A model generated the notes under the pieces. It saw nothing but the letters and a program-made list of their open reading frames with translations, was not told the origin of the DNA and made no database searches. The position numbers and the translations under genes are program-made. Shown piece after piece: positions 16,644 to 25,205 of a stretch of DNA of 64,000 nucleotides. Every line of letters begins with the position of its first letter. Position 1 is the first letter of the stretch. Source of the stretch: Sulfurimonas lithotrophica (GTDB lineage Bacteria > Campylobacterota > Campylobacteria > Campylobacterales > Sulfurimonadaceae); the NCBI RefSeq assembly GCF_009258225.1, contig NZ_CP043617.1, forward strand, positions 1,612,001 to 1,676,000, given 5' to 3'.

Positions 16644-18931
16644 TTTAGCTCTCCTGCTTTTTCTTTAAGTGCTATACCCTCATAGCTGGTTTTTATATGC
16701 TCTATGTTTCCGCTTATCTGTGTCTCTTGAAACTCTAATCCTTCAGGCACTTCATCGGAGTGAAGCTGGATTGCGGTTTGTTTAAAATTCGGCTCACCCG
16801 ACTTTGGACAAAAGCTCTCGTTTGTAAGTGTGTTTACGAGCTGAGTATTAAAATGAAACGGGACAAATATAGACCCGCTTGCTACACTTTGCGTAACTCT
16901 GACTATCACATCTTCTACTTTACCTCTGGCACTTGAAATAGTTATACGCTCACCGCTTTTAACTTTTAACACCTTGGCATCGGATGGATTTATATCTACC
17001 CATCCCTCAGGTGCAAGATTATTTAAAATATCGATTGAGCGGGTTTTTGTACGTGTGTGCCACTGCTCGACCGTACGTCCCGTATTTAAAATTGCAGGGA
17101 ACTCGGAACTCACCGGTTCAGCCATAGGGAACCAATCTACACATAAAAGATTTGCTTTTTTATCTTTTGTTCTAAATGCTATATCAGATGAGTAAAGTCT
17201 TTTAGTTCCAAGCGGACGCTCTTTGTTACATGGCCACTGGATTCCACCGTGTTCTTCTAAAAGCTCATATGTAATACCTGAGTAGTCACAAAGCTGACCT
17301 TCACTCAGCTTTTTAAACTCATTGAATGCGTCTATAGGTTTTTCCCATTTTGGAAATAAAAGTTCATTAACGCCTTCAAAATATTTTGAAAATTCGACAA
17401 TGATGTCAAAATCGCTTTTTGTCTCCCCTATCGGCTCAACCGCTTTATTTGCACGGTTGCATCTACGCTCTGAGTTCGTATAAGTTCCTTCTTTTTCACC
17501 CCAAGTCGCGGCTGAGAAGACAACATCCGCTATCTCTGCCGTGTCCGACATAAATGCATCTTGAACGACAAGCAAGTCCAGCTTTTCCAAAGTCTTACGA
17601 AGTTTGTTTTGATTTACGAAACTTACAAGAGGATTCGTAGCTACTATCCAAAGAGCTTTAATCTCGCCTCTATCTATTGCATCTATTATCTCTGCATATT
17701 TGTATCCTCGCTCACGAGGTACTATCTCATCAGGTACATTAACAATTTTTGCATACTCTTTTATCGCCTCTTCATCTCCAAAGTTGCGATATGCAGGAAG
17801 AGAAGATGTAAATCCGCTCTCACGAGTACCCATAGCATTACATTGACCGGTAATTGAAAAAGGTCCTGCACCCTCACGACCTATTTGACCAGTTAGTAGA
17901 TGCAGATTTATAATCGCACTTACAGTATCAGTCCCCATAAATGATTGGTTTACACCCATAGTCCAAGCAGTTAAAACAGAGTCTTGTGCCCCAAACTGAC
18001 GTGCCAACTCATAAAGAGTTTTAACATCAATCCCAGTAATGTTTGAAACCTCTTGAGGCGGATAATTCTGAAGATGTTTTTTCAGCTCTTTATAGCCGTT
18101 TGTATTTGCTTTTACATAGCCTTCATCTTCCCAGCCCTGCTCCATAATGATGTAAGACAGACCGTTATAAAGTGCCAAATCGGTTCTTGGCTTTATAGGT
18201 ACGTATGTCGTAGCCATCTGTGAAGTTTTAGATGCTCTTGGGTCTATTACTATTATATTTGGCTTCTTTTTATTTTTTGCGATATGCAGTTTTAAGATAG
18301 GATGGTTATCCGCTATATTTGCACCGACTAAAAATATAGTGTCTGCTAGTTCAAAGTCCTCATATGAGCCGACAGGACCGTCACTCCCTAAAGACTGTTT
18401 ATATCCCGTTACCGCAGATGCCATACATAAAGTTGTATTTCCGTCATAGTTGTTAGTCCCAAGTCCAAGCTGAACAAACTTTCCAAGTGTATAGAACTCC
18501 TCTGTTAAAAGCTGTCCCGTAGATATAACACCTACGGCTTTTTCTCCACTCTCTTTGGCGATGCGTTTAAACTCATTTGATACTTTTTTAAAAACCTCAT
18601 CCCAGCTTGCATCTACTAAGTTGCCGTCTTTTTTAATAAGCGGAGTCGTAACTCTCTCTTTAGAGTTTATTAACTGATGTTCACTAAGACCTTTTGGACA
18701 AAGCGTACCTTTGTTTACGAAGTGTTTTGGATTTCCTTTTGTATATACGGCTCTGCCGTCTTTTACACCGATGTAAAGTCCGCATCCTACTCCACAATAT
18801 CCGCAAGTAGAGAACACCCATTTATCAGGCTTTTTCTCATCACTTATTTTTCCAAATACCGGATCGTCTGAGAGTTTATACTTTTGCTCTTTTATGTCTA
18901 AACCTAAAAAATCTTTTATTTTATTTATCAT
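16640..18931 (-). CDS. narB: Assimilatory nitrate reductase catalytic subunit, Mo-bisMGD, NarB/NasC type
   Basis: The 763-residue molybdopterin oxidoreductase has an N-terminal [4Fe-4S] motif C-X2-C-X3-C (CGYCGVGC) and a fourth Cys in KGTLCPKG. The probable Mo-ligand Cys is in NTTLCMASAVTGYK. Cofactor loops GANIADNHP, VIDPRAS and WTMGVNQS follow, then the C-terminal domain GRTVEQWHTRTKTRS. There is no twin-arginine signal, so it acts in the cytoplasm, unlike NapA here. It converts nitrate to nitrite for the neighbouring NirA. An extra N-terminal stretch of about 40 residues precedes the cluster compared with the shorter paralogue at 23060-25042. It lies 4 bases downstream of the ferredoxin-anchor gene, its likely electron donor. 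Confidence 0.9.
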   Translation of the reverse strand: MINKIKDFLGLDIKEQKYKLSDDPVFGKISDEKKPDKWVFSTCGYCGVGCGLYIGVKDGRAVYTKGNPKHFVNKGTLCPKGLSEHQLINSKERVTTPLIKKDGNLVDASWDEVFKKVSNEFKRIAKESGEKAVGVISTGQLLTEEFYTLGKFVQLGLGTNNYDGNTTLCMASAVTGYKQSLGSDGPVGSYEDFELADTIFLVGANIADNHPILKLHIAKNKKKPNIIVIDPRASKTSQMATTYVPIKPRTDLALYNGLSYIIMEQGWEDEGYVKANTNGYKELKKHLQNYPPQEVSNITGIDVKTLYELARQFGAQDSVLTAWTMGVNQSFMGTDTVSAIINLHLLTGQIGREGAGPFSITGQCNAMGTRESGFTSSLPAYRNFGDEEAIKEYAKIVNVPDEIVPRERGYKYAEIIDAIDRGEIKALWIVATNPLVSFVNQNKLRKTLEKLDLLVVQDAFMSDTAEIADVVFSAATWGEKEGTYTNSERRCNRANKAVEPIGETKSDFDIIVEFSKYFEGVNELLFPKWEKPIDAFNEFKKLSEGQLCDYSGITYELLEEHGGIQWPCNKERPLGTKRLYSSDIAFRTKDKKANLLCVDWFPMAEPVSSEFPAILNTGRTVEQWHTRTKTRSIDILNNLAPEGWVDINPSDAKVLKVKSGERITISSARGKVEDVIVRVTQSVASGSIFVPFHFNTQLVNTLTNESFCPKSGEPNFKQTAIQLHSDEVPEGLEFQETQISGNIEHIKTSYEGIALKEKAGELK

Positions 18932-18935
18932 CTTA

Positions 18936-20519
18936 TTAACCTCTTTGTTTTGCCGTGAAAAAATTGCCTGCCATACCTAGCGGCACTACAGTTGAATAAA
19001 ATAAAAATCTGTCGCTTAACTCACTTGCTATTATCAATAAAAGTGAAAGTATCATTGCAATAGATGCAATACCAAAAGAAGACGAGCTTAAAAATACTAT
19101 TGCGAGTAGTGGAAGCAATACTCCCCCTAAAACTATAGATACAAAACGAAACACTTTTATGTTATTAAAGTTCTCATCATAAAGCCTTGCACTTCTTGAT
19201 AACTGATAAGTGTTTTCAGTGCTGCTTTTTAGAGTACGCATATCTTCATATGTAAAAAACACCTGAGCCAGTGCACCTAGCATTGCCAGTGAAATTAAAG
19301 GGAGTGTAATCTCTAGTATTCCAAAAACCAAGGCTATAAAACCAAGCAAACTTACACCGATATACGCAACTCCGAAAAACTTCATATTTGTAGTTATTCT
19401 ATCCCATGAAGGACGAGCTTTGATGCGATAAATCATACTTTGAGCGTAGATTCCGTACACTCCAACTACAAAAGTCAGTAACTCTATAATAAGCCTTGTA
19501 CCTTGCGATACCTCTAAAAAATATAAGGCCGTAACTACACTCATCAATGCCGTAAAAATACCTAGAGCCAAAGCCTCACGTGATAACCATGAGGTTTTTA
19601 TGTTTTTCATTGCAGTCAGTGCCAAAATAGGACGTCCAAGGTGTAAAGCTGAGAGTGGAAGCCCTACTGCAGCAGGTAACAATACTAATAAAGCCATAAT
19701 CCAATTTGGCGATTCAAAACCGAATATACTCATAACATCACCCAAAAACAGTGCTAAAAAACCACCTAGTGATATTTGCGTTAAAACCGTCATAAATACA
19801 AGAGGCAGTTCCGAATGAGCAGGTTTTAGTATATGCTCATCCATCTCTTTTATATCTTGTGGTAGCTTATCAGGCAGTGTATATCTTGTAGTAGAGTTTG
19901 TTATAGATGCATCTGGTAAAAACGGCATATCTGCTTGTTTTTTCATATCTTCATCTAACCACTTCTTTACATTTACTACTTCTATCTCTATTGCACCCGA
20001 TGGACAAGCCTGCACACAAGCAGGAGTCTGACCAACATCTAACCTTTCATGGCACATGTGACACTTGGTTACTATATTTCTCTCTTCATGAAAAGTAGGA
20101 ACACCGTATGGACAGTTCCAAGTACAATACTGACACCCTATACAAGTCTCATCTTCATGAACTACTATTCCCGTTTTGTCTATCTTTATATATGAGTTTG
20201 TAGGACAGCCTTTTAAACACTCGGGATCGATGCAGTGGTTACAACTCATAGAGTTAAATATTTGGGTAAATACAGGGAATTCTCCGCCTTCCATCTCACC
20301 TACTCTTCTCCATTTTATATCTGAGGGATTATTGTTTTGTTCATTACAAGCCACCTCACAACAACGACAACCGACACATGCAGTTGCATCAAAGTGAAAA
20401 CGGTATTGCTCACCATCTTGAAGTTTTGGAATATCAATAGAGTAGTTACCGCACTGCATGCCAGTACCTGCCTTGTACTCTATAAAACTCTCTAATGGTG
20501 TTTGATTATTCTCTTTCAT
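18936..20519 (-). CDS. Fused four-cluster ferredoxin / DmsC-type membrane anchor (DmsB-DmsC fusion)
   Basis: Residues about 40-190 carry four DmsB-type [4Fe-4S] motifs: CVGCRCCEVAC, CNHCIDPECLKGC, CIGCQYCTWNC and CHMCHERLDVGQTPACVQAC. After a linker, residues about 240-525 hold eight or so hydrophobic helices of the DmsC quinol-anchor type, with LGGFLALFLGD and PLSALHLGRP. In DMSO reductase these two parts are separate proteins that carry electrons from menaquinol to the catalytic subunit. Here they are one 527-residue chain without a Tat signal, so the clusters should face the cytoplasm. It is the first gene of an operon with narB and nirA, so I infer quinol-driven electron supply to nitrate reductase, perhaps also to NirA. 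Confidence 0.85.
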   Translation of the reverse strand: MKENNQTPLESFIEYKAGTGMQCGNYSIDIPKLQDGEQYRFHFDATACVGCRCCEVACNEQNNNPSDIKWRRVGEMEGGEFPVFTQIFNSMSCNHCIDPECLKGCPTNSYIKIDKTGIVVHEDETCIGCQYCTWNCPYGVPTFHEERNIVTKCHMCHERLDVGQTPACVQACPSGAIEIEVVNVKKWLDEDMKKQADMPFLPDASITNSTTRYTLPDKLPQDIKEMDEHILKPAHSELPLVFMTVLTQISLGGFLALFLGDVMSIFGFESPNWIMALLVLLPAAVGLPLSALHLGRPILALTAMKNIKTSWLSREALALGIFTALMSVVTALYFLEVSQGTRLIIELLTFVVGVYGIYAQSMIYRIKARPSWDRITTNMKFFGVAYIGVSLLGFIALVFGILEITLPLISLAMLGALAQVFFTYEDMRTLKSSTENTYQLSRSARLYDENFNNIKVFRFVSIVLGGVLLPLLAIVFLSSSSFGIASIAMILSLLLIIASELSDRFLFYSTVVPLGMAGNFFTAKQRG

Positions 20520-20549
20520 AAATATTCCGTTTTATTAATGTATGGAAAA

Positions 20550-20640
20550 ATCTTAGCACTAAATTAATGTAGAATTAATATTTTATTGTATAAATTTTAT
20601 ACAATATTATGTTTAATTAGTACTTATATGGTTGTATAAT
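20550..20640. promoter_or_regulatory. Divergent nitrate-assimilation promoter with central palindrome
   Basis: A perfect 23-bp palindrome at 20584-20606 has the core TTGTATAAA-T-TTTATACAA, centred at 20595. A rightward -10 TATAAT (20635-20640) for narK starts 40 bp from the centre. A leftward -10 TAAGAT (20555-20550) for the ferredoxin-anchor operon also starts 40 bp away. Neither has a good -35. The centre would sit near -52 for both starts, where an activator could act on both sides at once. A half-site TTGTATAAT overlaps the narK -10. The same arrangement recurs at 25072-25164. Confidence 0.65.
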
Positions 20641-20658
20641 TTTCCAATCTAAACATAC

Positions 20659-20676
20659 TTAATGTAAAGTTAAGTT
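20659..20676 (+). repeat. 18-bp sequence shared with 25087-25104
   Basis: TTAATGTAAAGTTAAGTT occurs here just ahead of the narK ribosome-binding site and again, in the same orientation, at 25087-25104 in the other divergent region of the island. It contains the spaced half-sites TTAA and GTTAA. It may be a second regulator site or the trace of a duplicated promoter. Confidence 0.6.
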
Positions 20677-20688
20677 AAAAGGAAAATT

Positions 20689-21969
20689 ATGGCAGGATTA
20701 AAAGACTTAAAAGGACAAGGACATGCACCGACACTGTTCATGGCCTTTTTATATTTTGATATGAGTTTTATGGTTTGGACGATGCTTGGTCCATTAAGTA
20801 CGGAGATAGCTGAAGCCCTTGCACTTAGCGGACATATAATGAGTGCAGGTGAAAAAGCGACACTTCTTTCGCTTCCTATTCTTTCAGGTGCACTCTTACG
20901 TATATTATTGGGATTTGGTGTAGATAAGCTTGGAGCAAAACTTACGGCTATGATGGCTCAATCTGTTGTAATCGCAGCACTGCTTACTGCATATTTACAA
21001 GGTAACACTATTACATATAATACGCTTTTACTTGTAGCGCTCGGTTTAGGTTTTGCGGGAGCTTCATTCGCGGTAGCACTTCCACAAGCAGGTCAATGGT
21101 ATCCGCCTAAACTTCAAGGCGTTGTTTTAGGAATTGCAGGTGCGGGAAATATAGGTGTTGTAATTGACTTTTTATTTGCGCCAAAAATTGCTGAGCTTTG
21201 GGGATGGGAATCTGTATTTGGCGTAGGTGCCGCTATGTCAATCGCTGTATTTATAGCTTATGGATTTTTAGCTAAAAACGCTCCTGAATCAGTGTATAAA
21301 GCTAATCCTAAAAAAGTCAAAGACTATATAAAACTTTTAAAAGATAAAGACACATGGTGGTTTAATCTTTTTTATGCAGTTAGTTTTGGTGGATTTGTAG
21401 GTTTTGCAGGATATATGAAAGTGTATCTTATGAATACATATCAAGCAGATATGAGTGCATTTGGTTTAGATGTTTTAAATGAAAGCAATGTAAAAGTAAT
21501 AGCTGGTTATTTTGGAGCACTGTGTATATTTGCAGGTGCGGTTCTTCGTCCGGTTGGTGGAGCTGTTGCAGATAAACTAGGCGGAGTAAAATCTTTATAT
21601 ATGTTCTTTGGAACGGTAACACTTTTAGCTATCTTAAATGCTACTATGACTCTTCCTTTTGGTGTTGCTATATTTGTACTGTTTTTAATTATGGCAAATT
21701 TAGGTATGGCAAACGGTGCAGTTTTTCAACTTGTACCTCAAAGATTCGGTAAAGACATAGGGATAATGACAGGTATTATTGGTGCAGCAGGCGGTCTTGG
21801 CGGTACAGCCCTTATTAAAACTTTAGGCTGGAGTAAGGGTGCGTTTGACGGTTACTCTGCAGGATTTATGATATTTGCTACGGTTGTTTTAATCGCACTT
21901 ATGGGAATCTCATTAGTTAAAACTAGATGGCGTACTACTTGGGGTGTAGCAGCAGGAGGTAGAATATAA
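20689..21969 (+). CDS. narK: MFS nitrate/nitrite transporter (NarK/NasA family)
   Basis: The 426-residue protein has about twelve hydrophobic helices. Family marks include the N-terminal FLYFDMSFMVWTMLGPLS, the NNP-type glycine motif GIAGAGNIGVV in helix 5 and the second one in GAAGGLGGTALIKTLG. Members import nitrate with protons or exchange nitrate for nitrite. It is transcribed alone, divergently from the ferredoxin-anchor/narB/nirA operon, which points to an assimilatory uptake role. Export of nitrite made by Nap is the alternative. The ATG follows a good AAAAGGA site. The predicted leader of about 42 bases carries the 18-bp shared sequence. Confidence 0.92.
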   Translation: MAGLKDLKGQGHAPTLFMAFLYFDMSFMVWTMLGPLSTEIAEALALSGHIMSAGEKATLLSLPILSGALLRILLGFGVDKLGAKLTAMMAQSVVIAALLTAYLQGNTITYNTLLLVALGLGFAGASFAVALPQAGQWYPPKLQGVVLGIAGAGNIGVVIDFLFAPKIAELWGWESVFGVGAAMSIAVFIAYGFLAKNAPESVYKANPKKVKDYIKLLKDKDTWWFNLFYAVSFGGFVGFAGYMKVYLMNTYQADMSAFGLDVLNESNVKVIAGYFGALCIFAGAVLRPVGGAVADKLGGVKSLYMFFGTVTLLAILNATMTLPFGVAIFVLFLIMANLGMANGAVFQLVPQRFGKDIGIMTGIIGAAGGLGGTALIKTLGWSKGAFDGYSAGFMIFATVVLIALMGISLVKTRWRTTWGVAAGGRI

Positions 21970-22004
21970 CTAAACAAATTCCTTTGTATTTAAGATTAGT
22001 AATA

Positions 22005-22010
22005 TATAAT
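22005..22010 (+). promoter_or_regulatory. Probable -10 box for the polysaccharide deacetylase gene
   Basis: TATAAT lies 28 bases before the chosen ATG, implying a separate promoter from narK. No nitrate-type palindrome is present here, so this gene may not share the island's control. Confidence 0.45.
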
Positions 22011-22037
22011 TCAAACATTTAAAAATACGGAGTGTTA

Positions 22038-23063
22038 ATGAATCCAAAAATTATTTTATATTTACTAATTTTATTTATAACATCATCAATATATGCACAA
22101 AGTGCAGTTGTATTGATGTATCATCGTTTTGGGGAAGATAGATACCCCTCTACAAATATAGGTATGGAACAATTTAAGTTTCAACTAGACTATCTTGAAA
22201 AAAACTCTTACAATGTTTGGCATCTCTCAAAAATAGTAAGATATATACAAGACAAAAAGACACTTCCCCCAAAGACTGTGGCTCTTACTATAGATGATGC
22301 CTATCTTAGTGTTTTTACAAAAGCATATCCACTTTTAAAATCAAAGAACTTTCCATTTACGGTTATGGTAAACACGGACCAAGTAGATAAAAATTTCAGT
22401 AGCTATATGTCATGGAATCAACTACGTAAACTTAAGCAAAACGGTGTAGAATTTGCAAACCATTCGTGTAGTCATGATTCTTTTATACCTATAAAAAATG
22501 AAACAAAAAAAGATTGGAAAAAAAGAATAACAAACGAGATACAAAAAGCTCAGAGAAGAATAAATAAAGAATTAGGATATGATGTAAATACAAACCCAAA
22601 ACTACTATCCTATCCGTATGGTGAGTATAATTTAGAAACTGCAAAGCTCGCCAAAAAACTCGGTTACGTTAGTATCACACAAACATCAGGTCCAATAAGT
22701 ATAGATTCTGATTTAAATCTTATAAACAGATTTCCAATGTCGGAACAACTTCCAAATAACGACAGCTTTATCGTAAAACTAAACTCTCTAGCATTACCTA
22801 TTGAATCTGCTACTCCGCAGGAGCCCATTTTACAAGAAAAAAATCCACCTATACTTCGTATAAAACTAAAACAGCCACTAAAAAATATAGCTTGTTATCT
22901 ATCTAACGGAGATAAAATAGACTTTAAATATATATCTGAAACAGAACTTGAAGTACAATCAAACAATCCTATAAAATCACCTAGGGGAAAATACACTTGT
23001 ACTGCACCTGCAAAAGACGGCAGATGGTATTGGTATAGTCATTTATGGATTGTAAATGACTAA
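22038..23063 (+). CDS. Secreted polysaccharide deacetylase (NodB-homology domain)
   Basis: The 341-residue protein has a signal peptide (NPKIILYLLILFITSSIYAQS) and a NodB domain. The metal-site motifs TIDDAY near residue 85 and HSCSH near residue 145 are visible, followed by LSYPYGEYN. Such enzymes remove acetyl groups from N-acetylglucosamine polymers, either surface polysaccharide (PgaB-like) or peptidoglycan. The last 90 residues form a separate beta-rich domain of unknown role. The ATG at 22038 is preferred over a GTG at 22032 because the GTG overlaps the CGGAG ribosome site. It ends tail to tail, overlapping the second nitrate reductase gene by 4 bases. It has no evident link to nitrate use. 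Confidence 0.85.
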   Translation: MNPKIILYLLILFITSSIYAQSAVVLMYHRFGEDRYPSTNIGMEQFKFQLDYLEKNSYNVWHLSKIVRYIQDKKTLPPKTVALTIDDAYLSVFTKAYPLLKSKNFPFTVMVNTDQVDKNFSSYMSWNQLRKLKQNGVEFANHSCSHDSFIPIKNETKKDWKKRITNEIQKAQRRINKELGYDVNTNPKLLSYPYGEYNLETAKLAKKLGYVSITQTSGPISIDSDLNLINRFPMSEQLPNNDSFIVKLNSLALPIESATPQEPILQEKNPPILRIKLKQPLKNIACYLSNGDKIDFKYISETELEVQSNNPIKSPRGKYTCTAPAKDGRWYWYSHLWIVND

Positions 23064-25042
23064 ACTATTTTAGAGATTTTTACAGCTGAATGATTATAAT
23101 CCGGCTGTAAAGATTCTCTATCTAATATATCGTTAGTAAGATAGTTTATTTCACGATTACTTATCGGTATAAAGATAGTTTTTTCTCTTATAGCGTCTGT
23201 TACGTAAGCTTTTGTTAAAATCTCACCTCTGCTGGATGCAACTTTTATTTTCTCACCATGTTTGATTTGTAATTCATCGGCATCTTTTGTGTTTATTTCA
23301 CAAAAGTTCAACTCTTTATATTGAAGCAGTGTCCTTGGCAAGTTTGTTTTTGTTCCACTGTGCCACTGATCTCTCGTGCGTCCTGTTATTAGGGTAAACG
23401 GATATTTTATAGAAGTTTTTTCACTTAAAAGTTTATTCTCTACAAAAAACAGATTACCTTTTTTATCTTCAGTTAGAAACTCTTTTATATTTTCACCCCA
23501 AATAAAAGGCTTGTGTGAGAGTTCATCATATGAAGCTTCACTTATATCCATATAATCATTTAATTTCGTCATCTCTTGATACTCTTCAAATATCTCTTTA
23601 GTATTTTTAAAATTAAACTCTTCCTTATATCCAAGCTTTTGTGCAAGCAGTTGAAATATCTCCCAATCCGGCTTACACTCGATTGACGTACGTGTAAGCT
23701 TTTCCTGCTTTGTAATTGTTCTGTCAAGATTCGTCTGAGTACCCTCTTTTTCTCCCCAAGGAGCAGCAGGAAGCCTAATGTGTGCGAACTTAGCCGTTTC
23801 AGAGTTATCATACGCATTTATCTCAACTACCATTGGTATTTTTTTTATAAGCTCTTCAACCCTGTTTCTGTTTGGAAGATGATATACGGGATCCGTATGG
23901 CAAATTATTAAAACATCCAGTTTTGCATCTAGCATCTGAGTAGCTGTAAGCCCCGGTTTATTATCTATATTATCCGTATTCCAAAACTTCGATACTTTTT
24001 CTATGCTCTCTTTATCAAAGCCAAGATGCACGGCAAGAGAAGTTGAGAGACCTCCTACTTCCCTGCCACCCATGGCATTTGGCTGACCAGTTAAACTCAA
24101 AGGACCGTTACCGGCTTTAAATATCTTTCCTGTTAACAGATGCGTATTTATAAGTGCCGTGTTCTTATCCACACCCTGAGAAGACTGGTTTAAACCCATT
24201 GTCCATGCGGAGATTATATTTTCACTATTTATATAAAGTTCAAAAAACTCGTCAAACTCCTCTTTTGTAAGACCTGTTCTTTTTAGCATCTTTGTAACAG
24301 GGGCTCTTTTAAACTTATTTTTAAGAAGTTCAAAATTATTTACATGTTTATCTACAAACTCTTTATTATATAGATCTTCATCGATTAATCTTTTAGATAT
24401 CAAGTTAAAGAAATCAATATCACTTCCAACTTTAATAGAGAGATGTATATCTGCTATTTTTGCAGTATCCGTCTCTCTAGGATCAATTACAACTACTTTA
24501 AGTCCGTATTTTTTGGCTTTTTTTATTTGGTTGTGAAATACTACATGTGCCTCAGCGGTATTTGCGCCTGCTAAGATTAAAAGATTTGATTTAAATATAT
24601 CATCCATTCTTAGAGGAACGAAATCGGCACCCAAGGATTTTTTATACCCGACAATTGCACTCGACATACATGTACGTGAATTTGTATCTACGTTGTTTGT
24701 ACCTATGAAACCTTTTCCAAGTTTATTTGCTACGTAATAATCTTCTGTTAAAAGCTGTCCTGAGAGATAAAAACCTATTTTATCTTTTTTAGTATTTTTT
24801 ATCTTGTTAGCTATTAATGATATAGATTCTTCCCAAGTGGAAACTTTATACTCTTCATCTATACTATCTCTAATGTGCGGTCTTAATAATCTTGTCGAGG
24901 TATCTATACTTATAAGTTCAGATATACCTTTTGAACAAAGCCTTCCTTCGTTAATAGGATAAGCAACATCGCCGATAAGATTATCTTTATCAAATTCTAA
25001 ACCGCATCCAACACCGCAGTATCCGCAAACTGATCTAATCAT
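23060..25042 (-). CDS. Second NarB-type Mo-bisMGD oxidoreductase (compact nitrate reductase paralogue)
   Basis: The 660-residue protein is a shorter paralogue of the narB product. It starts directly at the [4Fe-4S] motif (SVCGYCGVGCGLEF), with the fourth Cys in GRLCSKG. It keeps the probable Mo-ligand Cys in SRTCMSSAIVGYKKSLGAD, the cofactor loops GANTAEAH, VIDPRET and WTMGLNQSSQG, and GRTRDQWHSGTKTN at the C-terminal domain. No signal peptide is present, so it is cytoplasmic. Its promoter is shared with the nitrate ABC transporter through the palindrome at 25109-25127, so an assimilatory nitrate role is likely. A formate dehydrogenase-like function is the alternative. It has no partner subunit of its own nearby. 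Confidence 0.82.
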   Translation of the reverse strand: MIRSVCGYCGVGCGLEFDKDNLIGDVAYPINEGRLCSKGISELISIDTSTRLLRPHIRDSIDEEYKVSTWEESISLIANKIKNTKKDKIGFYLSGQLLTEDYYVANKLGKGFIGTNNVDTNSRTCMSSAIVGYKKSLGADFVPLRMDDIFKSNLLILAGANTAEAHVVFHNQIKKAKKYGLKVVVIDPRETDTAKIADIHLSIKVGSDIDFFNLISKRLIDEDLYNKEFVDKHVNNFELLKNKFKRAPVTKMLKRTGLTKEEFDEFFELYINSENIISAWTMGLNQSSQGVDKNTALINTHLLTGKIFKAGNGPLSLTGQPNAMGGREVGGLSTSLAVHLGFDKESIEKVSKFWNTDNIDNKPGLTATQMLDAKLDVLIICHTDPVYHLPNRNRVEELIKKIPMVVEINAYDNSETAKFAHIRLPAAPWGEKEGTQTNLDRTITKQEKLTRTSIECKPDWEIFQLLAQKLGYKEEFNFKNTKEIFEEYQEMTKLNDYMDISEASYDELSHKPFIWGENIKEFLTEDKKGNLFFVENKLLSEKTSIKYPFTLITGRTRDQWHSGTKTNLPRTLLQYKELNFCEINTKDADELQIKHGEKIKVASSRGEILTKAYVTDAIREKTIFIPISNREINYLTNDILDRESLQPDYNHSAVKISKIV

Positions 25043-25071
25043 TAATTTAACTCCTAACTAATATAAGCAGT

Positions 25072-25164
25072 ATAATACAATATTTTTTAATGTAAAGTTA
25101 AGTTTATATTGTATAAATATTATACAATCTTTAGTATATTTTAGTATCATCATTCTGTTATACT
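25072..25164. promoter_or_regulatory. Second divergent nitrate-assimilation promoter with matching palindrome
   Basis: TTGTATAA-ATA-TTATACAA at 25109-25127 (centre 25118) repeats the palindrome seen at 20584-20606. The rightward -10 TATACT (25159-25164) for the ABC transporter operon and the leftward -10 TATTAT (25077-25072) for the second nitrate reductase each start 41 bp from the centre. The leftward -10 lies inside TTGTATTAT, a near half-site, as at narK. Predicted starts are near 25171 and 25065. Confidence 0.65.
25087..25104 (+). repeat. 18-bp sequence shared with 20659-20676
   Basis: TTAATGTAAAGTTAAGTT here lies between the leftward -10 box and the palindrome, 5 bases from the palindrome's left end. 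In the other copy it lies beyond the rightward -10 box. The position relative to promoters therefore differs although the sequence is identical. Confidence 0.6.
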
Positions 25165-25205
25165 TCTCTACATAAAACATACTCATGTAAATTTAAGGAG
25201 AGAAT

